In this document: positions 62,307-64,000 of the stretch, piece by piece
How positions within the stretch are numbered: position 1 is the first letter of the stretch
Layout: each line of letters starts with the position of its first letter
Source: Arthrobacter sp. DNA4
GTDB lineage: Bacteria; Actinomycetota; Actinomycetes; Actinomycetales; Micrococcaceae
Direction: 5' to 3'
NCBI RefSeq assembly: GCF_024362385.1
Contig: NZ_CP101466.1
Location: 3,348,001 to 3,412,000 of the forward strand
DNA length: 64,000 nucleotides
Notes under the pieces: generated by a model
The model's input: the letters and a program-made list of their open reading frames with translations, nothing else
Databases searched by the model: none
Told to the model about the DNA's origin: nothing
Position numbers and translations under genes: made by a program

Positions 62307-63737
62307 TCAGGCGTCGAGGGCGGACATCACGTGCTTGATGCGCGTGTAGTCCTCCACGCCGTACATGGAGAGGTCCTTGCCGTAGCCGGACTGCTTGAAG
62401 CCGCCGTGCGGCATTTCGGCGGTAAGGAGGATGTGGGTGTTGATCCAGACGGCGCCGAAGTCCAGGTCACGGCTCAACCGCATGGCCGTGCCGTGGTTGG
62501 TGGTCCAGACGCTGGAGGCCAGCGCGTAGTCCACGTCGTTTGCCAGGGCCACGGCTTCTTCCTCGGTGCTGAACTTCTGGACGGTGATGACGGGGCCGAA
62601 TGTTTCCTTCTGCACCACGTCGTCGGTCTGCTTGGCGCCGGTGATGATGGTGGGTTCGAAGAAGTAGCCCTTCTCCCCTGCGCGGTGTCCACCCGTTTCG
62701 ATCCGGCAGTTGGCCGGCAGGTTCTCCACCACGGAGGCCACGGCGTTGAAGTGGTTCACGTTGTTCAGCGGGCCGAAGTAGTTGTCTTCGTCGTTCTGCG
62801 AACCGGTGTGCAGGGTCCGGGTGTGTTCCACCATGGCTGCCACGACGTCGTCGTGCACGGAATCCTGTACCAGCACCCGGGTGATGGCCGTGCAGTCCTG
62901 GCCGGCGTTGAAGAACGCGAACTCGGCGATGGCCGCCGCGCTCTTCTTGATGTCCGCGTCCGCGAAGACGATGGCCGGGGCCTTGCCGCCGAGCTCCAGG
63001 TGGGCGCGCTTGAGACCCTTGGCGGCGCCGGAAGCCACCGCGATTCCCGCGCGGACAGATCCCGTGATGGACACCAGGCCGGGGACCTTGTGCTCCACCA
63101 TCATGGCACCGGTTTCGCCGGTGCCCAGGACCACGTTCAGGACGCCCGCGGGCAGGATGTCGCCGGCCAGGCGGGCCAGGACCAGCGTGGACTCGGGGGT
63201 GGTGTCGGAGGGCTTGAGGACCACGGTGTTGCCGGCCGCGAGCGCGGGACCAATCTTCCAGATGGCCATCAGGAAGGGGTAGTTCCACGGGGCCACCTGG
63301 GCTACGACGCCGATGGGTTCGCGGCGGACGTAGGAGGTGTGGCCTTCAAAGTACTCGCCGGCGGACTTCCCCTCCAGGATGCGGGCGGCACCGGCGAAGA
63401 AGCGCAGCTGGTCGGCGCCGGCAGCCACTTCCTCGGAGGCGATGAGGGAGCGGACCTGGCCGGTGTTGCGGTGCTGGGCTTCGACGAGTTCGTCGCTGTT
63501 GGCCTCGATGGCGTCGGCAAGCTTGAGCAGCATCAGCTGGCGCTGGCCCGGGGTGACGTGCTTCCAGGTCCTGAAGGCGTCCTTGGCTGCCGTCATGGCC
63601 GCATCCACATCCGCCTGCACGGAAACGGGGGCCTGCGCCACCACTTCCCCGTTGGTGGGGTTGACCACGTCCAGCAGGGTGGTGCCGGCGGGGGTGACGA
63701 ACTTCCCGTTGATGAAGTTCTGCAAGGTTTGGACCAC
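62307..63737 (-). CDS. Gamma-aminobutyraldehyde dehydrogenase (PatD-like)
   Basis: A 476-residue ALDH-family enzyme oxidising 4-aminobutanal to GABA. Motifs: LRFFAGAARILEGKSAGEY, VAPWNYPFLMAIWKIGPALA, LELGGKAPAIVF, catalytic Cys in NAGQDCTAITR, and WINTHILLTAEMPHGGFKQS. These match PatD/YdcW more than GabD. The GTG at 63737 is chosen because GAGG is 9 bases upstream; a TTG three codons earlier sits on that site. With gabT downstream it forms a putrescine-to-succinate-semialdehyde route. Confidence 0.92.
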   Translation of the reverse strand: MVQTLQNFINGKFVTPAGTTLLDVVNPTNGEVVAQAPVSVQADVDAAMTAAKDAFRTWKHVTPGQRQLMLLKLADAIEANSDELVEAQHRNTGQVRSLIASEEVAAGADQLRFFAGAARILEGKSAGEYFEGHTSYVRREPIGVVAQVAPWNYPFLMAIWKIGPALAAGNTVVLKPSDTTPESTLVLARLAGDILPAGVLNVVLGTGETGAMMVEHKVPGLVSITGSVRAGIAVASGAAKGLKRAHLELGGKAPAIVFADADIKKSAAAIAEFAFFNAGQDCTAITRVLVQDSVHDDVVAAMVEHTRTLHTGSQNDEDNYFGPLNNVNHFNAVASVVENLPANCRIETGGHRAGEKGYFFEPTIITGAKQTDDVVQKETFGPVITVQKFSTEEEAVALANDVDYALASSVWTTNHGTAMRLSRDLDFGAVWINTHILLTAEMPHGGFKQSGYGKDLSMYGVEDYTRIKHVMSALDA

Positions 63738-63905
63738 GGTGTGCAACCTCTTTCGTAAGGGCCATCGGCGGCCGGGCGGAGACCAGGACGGATGGATGGA
63801 ACTGCCTTGAGCCTATGCCAGCGCCCAAGCAGGGTGAATAGCCACCTGCACACCCTTGCCGAAGGGGTTTAGTGCGGTTGCCCAGCTCACGTTTATCCTT
63901 GCTTC

Positions 63906-64000
63906 ATGGCCATTTCCCTTGCTGCCCTGGTGGGCGTGACCTCCTTGAAGCTGTCCAAGGCGGGCGTGGCGGAGACTACCTGGAACCAGGACATCAACTG
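63906..64000 (+). CDS. PucR-family transcriptional regulator (5' end only)
   Basis: The frame runs off the window end. The 31 visible residues (MAISLAALVGVTSLKLSKAG, then a segment ending TTWNQDIN) resemble the N-terminal domain of PucR/CdaR-type regulators, which often lie divergent from the GABA or purine catabolic genes they control. It starts 168 bases from the divergent aminobutyraldehyde dehydrogenase gene. The call rests on a short stretch and on context. Confidence 0.6.
   Translation, partial: MAISLAALVGVTSLKLSKAGVAETTWNQDIN

Noticed and set aside
62226..63758. A 510-codon plus-strand frame opposite the aminobutyraldehyde dehydrogenase
   Set aside because: Antisense shadow; the dehydrogenase motifs are complete on the minus strand.
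1..64000. CRISPR array, prophage, integron or insertion sequence
   Set aside because: No regularly spaced repeats, transposase, integrase or structural phage genes were seen. The only tandem repeat of note is the short one in efeO.

Overview
The window is high-GC DNA with dense, often translationally coupled genes. Its gene content (NarGHJI/NarK, EfeUOB, a Fur regulator beside a catalase, DtxR/IdeR-like iron boxes, a cbs-metB pair, a PucR-type regulator) fits a chromosomal segment of a Micrococcaceae actinobacterium, most likely Arthrobacter or Pseudarthrobacter. The genus is inferred from gene content and base composition, not from a search. I see no insertion sequence, integrase, phage gene or CRISPR array.

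Layout. 1-3570: end of a respiratory nitrate reductase operon (narH end, narJ, narI) and narK. 3555-6287: a RibD/DHFR-like reductase, then a TetR gene divergent from an NTF2-like plus NmrA-like pair, with a clear palindrome between them. 6296-10826: a short YidC paralogue, tRNA-Met(CAT), tRNA-Thr(GGT), a DEAD-box RNA helicase and a MOSC protein. 11009-15548: a coupled operon of a YgiB-like membrane-anchored protein, a YgiC-type ATP-grasp ligase, an APC permease and a glutaryl-CoA-dehydrogenase-like flavoenzyme. 15581-18223: SDR enzyme, MFS transporter, HxlR regulator. 18274-20847: metB and a cystathionine beta-synthase gene cut by an in-frame TGA. 20907-29204: a permease, VOC protein, AlkA-like glycosylase, two unknown proteins (one a WXG100/lipoprotein composite), acyl-CoA synthetase, monooxygenase-like protein, thioredoxin, thioesterase and K+ channel. 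29542-30535: a LysM protein gene broken by three frameshifts. 30623-32415: CBS-domain protein, tRNA-Tyr(GTA), a small secreted peptide, YajQ.

32690-40453 is an iron and oxidative-stress block: EfeUOB iron uptake, HtpX protease, an EntS-like exporter with an iron box, and a Fur-family regulator with catalase. 40591-47529: DUF2461 protein, cationic amino-acid permease, and an alcohol/aldehyde dehydrogenase-DUF779 operon with a GAF/winged-helix regulator. 47611-53152: UGT-type glycosyltransferase with TetR, ferredoxin-NADP reductase, topoisomerase IB, RarD. 53173-60348 is a minus-strand operon for an exported, deacetylated polysaccharide (membrane protein, GT2 synthase, two polysaccharide deacetylases, GH10 lipoprotein) behind a leader of about 325 nt. 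60881-64000: GABA aminotransferase, aminobutyraldehyde dehydrogenase and the start of a PucR-family regulator.

The most interesting parts are the YgiB/YgiC-like operon, the polysaccharide operon with its long leader, and the two disrupted genes (cbs and the LysM gene). The disruptions need to be separated from sequencing error.
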